From: Palsa-461 sp963768185
GTDB lineage: Bacteria > Actinomycetota > Acidimicrobiia > Acidimicrobiales > RAAP-2
DNA length: 64,000 bases
Assembly (NCBI GenBank): GCA_963768185.1
Contig: CAVYGS010000004.1
Span: 744,001-808,000, forward strand
Direction of reading: 5' to 3'
How positions within the stretch are numbered: the first letter of the stretch is position 1; each line of letters opens with the position of its first letter. A program made the translations under genes and the position numbers. Positions 62,877-64,000 of this stretch are shown here, piece by piece. Under the pieces are notes generated by a model, which searched no databases, had not been told where the DNA came from, and saw nothing but the letters and a program-made list of their open reading frames with translations.

Positions 62877-63854
62877 GTGCCAGCGCATCCCTCCTCGTCG
62901 CTTGGCGCGCCCGCGCAACGGCCCGCTGCCCCCGGGGAGCCGGTGATCTCGGCGCGCGGGCTCGCCAAGCAATTCGACGATCTCGTGGCGGTCGACCACA
63001 TCGACTTCGACATCGCGCCTGGCGAGTCGTTCGGCTTCCTCGGCCCCAACGGTGCCGGCAAGACCTCCACCATGCGGATGATCGCCTGCATGTCGCCCAA
63101 GACGGCCGGCGAGCTCCGCGTGCTCGGCATGGACCCCGAGACCAAGGGGCCCGAGATCCGCGCTCGCATCGGCCTGGTGCCCCAGGACGACTCGCTCGAC
63201 CTGCAGCTGACCGTCCTCGACAACCTCATGATTTACGGGCGGTACTTCGACCTGCCGAAGAAGCTCATCCGCGAGCGGGCTGACCGCCTGCTCGAGTTCG
63301 CCCAGCTGAGCGAGCGAGCCCACGACACCGTCGAGCCGCTCTCGGGCGGGATGAAGCGCCGCCTGACGATCGCTCGCGCGCTCATCTCGGAGCCCGACCT
63401 CTTGATCCTCGACGAGCCGACGACGGGGCTCGACCCCCAGGCCCGCCACCTGCTGTGGGATCGGCTCTACCGGCTGAAGAGCCGGGGGGTGACCCTTGTG
63501 ATCACGACCCACTACATGGACGAGGCGGAACAGCTCTGCGACCGCCTCGTGGTCATGGACAAGGGCCGGATCGCCGCGTCGGGCACGCCGGCGGCGCTCA
63601 TCGAGCGCTACTCCACCCGGGAGGTCCTTGAGCTCCGTTTCCTCCCCGACACCTCGCCGCCGGTCGAACGGCTCGACGGCGCCGGGGATCGTGTCGAGGT
63701 CCTGGCCGACCGGGTGTTGGTGTACACCGCAGACGGCGACCACGCGCTGGCCGAGGTCACGGCGCGGGGGATCGCCCCGGTGACCTGGCTGGTGCGCCGC
63801 TCGACGCTCGAGGATGTCTTCTTGTCGCTGACGGGCCGCACGCTGGTCGACTGA
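62877..63854 (+). CDS. ABC-2 type exporter ATPase (NodI/DrrA-like)
   Basis: A 325-residue ABC ATPase. Walker A is GPNGAGKTS, the signature LSGGMKRRLTIARAL, Walker B LLILDEPTTGLD and switch His in TTHYMDEAEQ. The ~90 C-terminal residues resemble those of NodI/daunorubicin-type exporters. GTG 62877 gives a Pro/Ala-rich 20-residue start before EPVISARGLAKQF. It is followed 13 bases later by a permease gene. It probably exports a drug, lipid or polymer. Confidence 0.9.
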   Translation: MPAHPSSSLGAPAQRPAAPGEPVISARGLAKQFDDLVAVDHIDFDIAPGESFGFLGPNGAGKTSTMRMIACMSPKTAGELRVLGMDPETKGPEIRARIGLVPQDDSLDLQLTVLDNLMIYGRYFDLPKKLIRERADRLLEFAQLSERAHDTVEPLSGGMKRRLTIARALISEPDLLILDEPTTGLDPQARHLLWDRLYRLKSRGVTLVITTHYMDEAEQLCDRLVVMDKGRIAASGTPAALIERYSTREVLELRFLPDTSPPVERLDGAGDRVEVLADRVLVYTADGDHALAEVTARGIAPVTWLVRRSTLEDVFLSLTGRTLVD

Positions 63855-63867
63855 GGGGGTTCGGGCC

Positions 63868-64000
63868 GTGACGGCCGAATTAGAGACGTGGGGGATCGAC
63901 GAGGCGCAGGGTGCCCGCATGCCGCCGACGCTGCGCGTGCTGCGGTACCACCTCTACACCTACATGCGGACGTGGCGGTCGTCGCTCACGACCAGCTTCC
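63868..64000 (+). CDS. ABC-2 exporter permease, truncated by window edge
   Basis: From GTG 63868 the frame reads a polar start, then PPTLRVLRYHLYTYMRTWR and SSLTTSF to the window end, the usual cytosolic lead-in to the first helix of an ABC-2 permease. It lies 13 bases behind the ATPase gene. Only 44 residues are visible; identity rests on position and this start. Confidence 0.65.
   Translation, partial: MTAELETWGIDEAQGARMPPTLRVLRYHLYTYMRTWRSSLTTSF

Noticed and set aside
1..64000. Search for CRISPR arrays, insertion sequences, tRNA and rRNA genes
   Set aside because: No repeat-spacer pattern, transposase motif, terminal repeat pair or RNA gene signature was recognised by eye.

Overview
The window looks like chromosome of a high-GC actinobacterium (Actinomycetota). 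The evidence is very high GC, frequent GTG starts, many 1-4 base start/stop overlaps, luciferase-like (F420/FMN) oxidoreductases, abundant acyl-CoA enzymes, and a mycofactocin cluster whose precursor peptide ends in IDGMCGVY. There is no rRNA or tRNA gene, so a finer placement (for instance an uncultured Acidimicrobiia-like lineage) would be a guess. No transposase, integrase or CRISPR array was seen.

Region A (1-24.3 kb) is a catabolic gene collection with visibly lower GC than the rest and many broken or fragmentary genes. It starts with a frameshifted moaC, followed by a luciferase-like oxidoreductase, four amidohydrolase-2 proteins plus a fifth that has lost its metal ligands, three acyl-CoA ligases (two frameshifted), a Baeyer-Villiger-type monooxygenase translationally coupled to an esterase, SDRs, an acyl-CoA dehydrogenase and an SMP-30-like lactonase. 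A TetR regulator lies divergent to a D-aminoacylase-like gene with a good promoter and palindrome between them, and an orphan substrate-binding protein ends the region. Together these suggest oxidation, CoA activation and breakdown of a ring- or ketone-containing compound. The substrate cannot be read from the sequence.

Region B (24.3-35.2 kb) holds lipid/acyl-CoA functions: enoyl-CoA hydratase, thiolase and acyl-CoA dehydrogenase in one operon, a DHA2-type MFS exporter, a MaoC pair, another acyl-CoA dehydrogenase, an orphan beta-type DNA methyltransferase with a decayed coupled ORF behind it, a second thiolase and a FabG-like SDR.

Region C (35.2-43.3 kb) holds two transport systems: a four-gene metal ABC importer (binding protein, ATPase, two permeases) and a MarR-controlled heterodimeric ABC exporter with one canonical and one degenerate ATP site.

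Region D (43.4-52.7 kb) is the mycofactocin locus: a zinc (NDMA-type) alcohol dehydrogenase, luciferase-like oxidoreductase, SRPBCC protein, mftD, mftF (opposite strand), a HAD hydrolase, mftA, mftB, mftC, mftE and a mycofactocin-type SDR. mftE and mftF each carry an apparent single-base frameshift.

Region E (52.8-61.3 kb) is a nucleobase/nucleoside salvage island: a sugar-type ABC importer leading into upp, a yeast-type cytosine deaminase, an adenine-PRTase-like protein, an NCS1 cytosine/purine permease and adenosine deaminase. Cytosine could be imported, deaminated to uracil and converted to UMP entirely with these genes. The window ends with a frameshifted amidase and an ABC-2 type exporter (ATPase plus the start of its permease).

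A window-wide caution: about a dozen otherwise well-conserved genes need a one-base change to read through, mostly removal of one extra base. This may be insertion-biased sequencing error rather than true gene death, so I mark such genes as frameshifted and describe the restored product.
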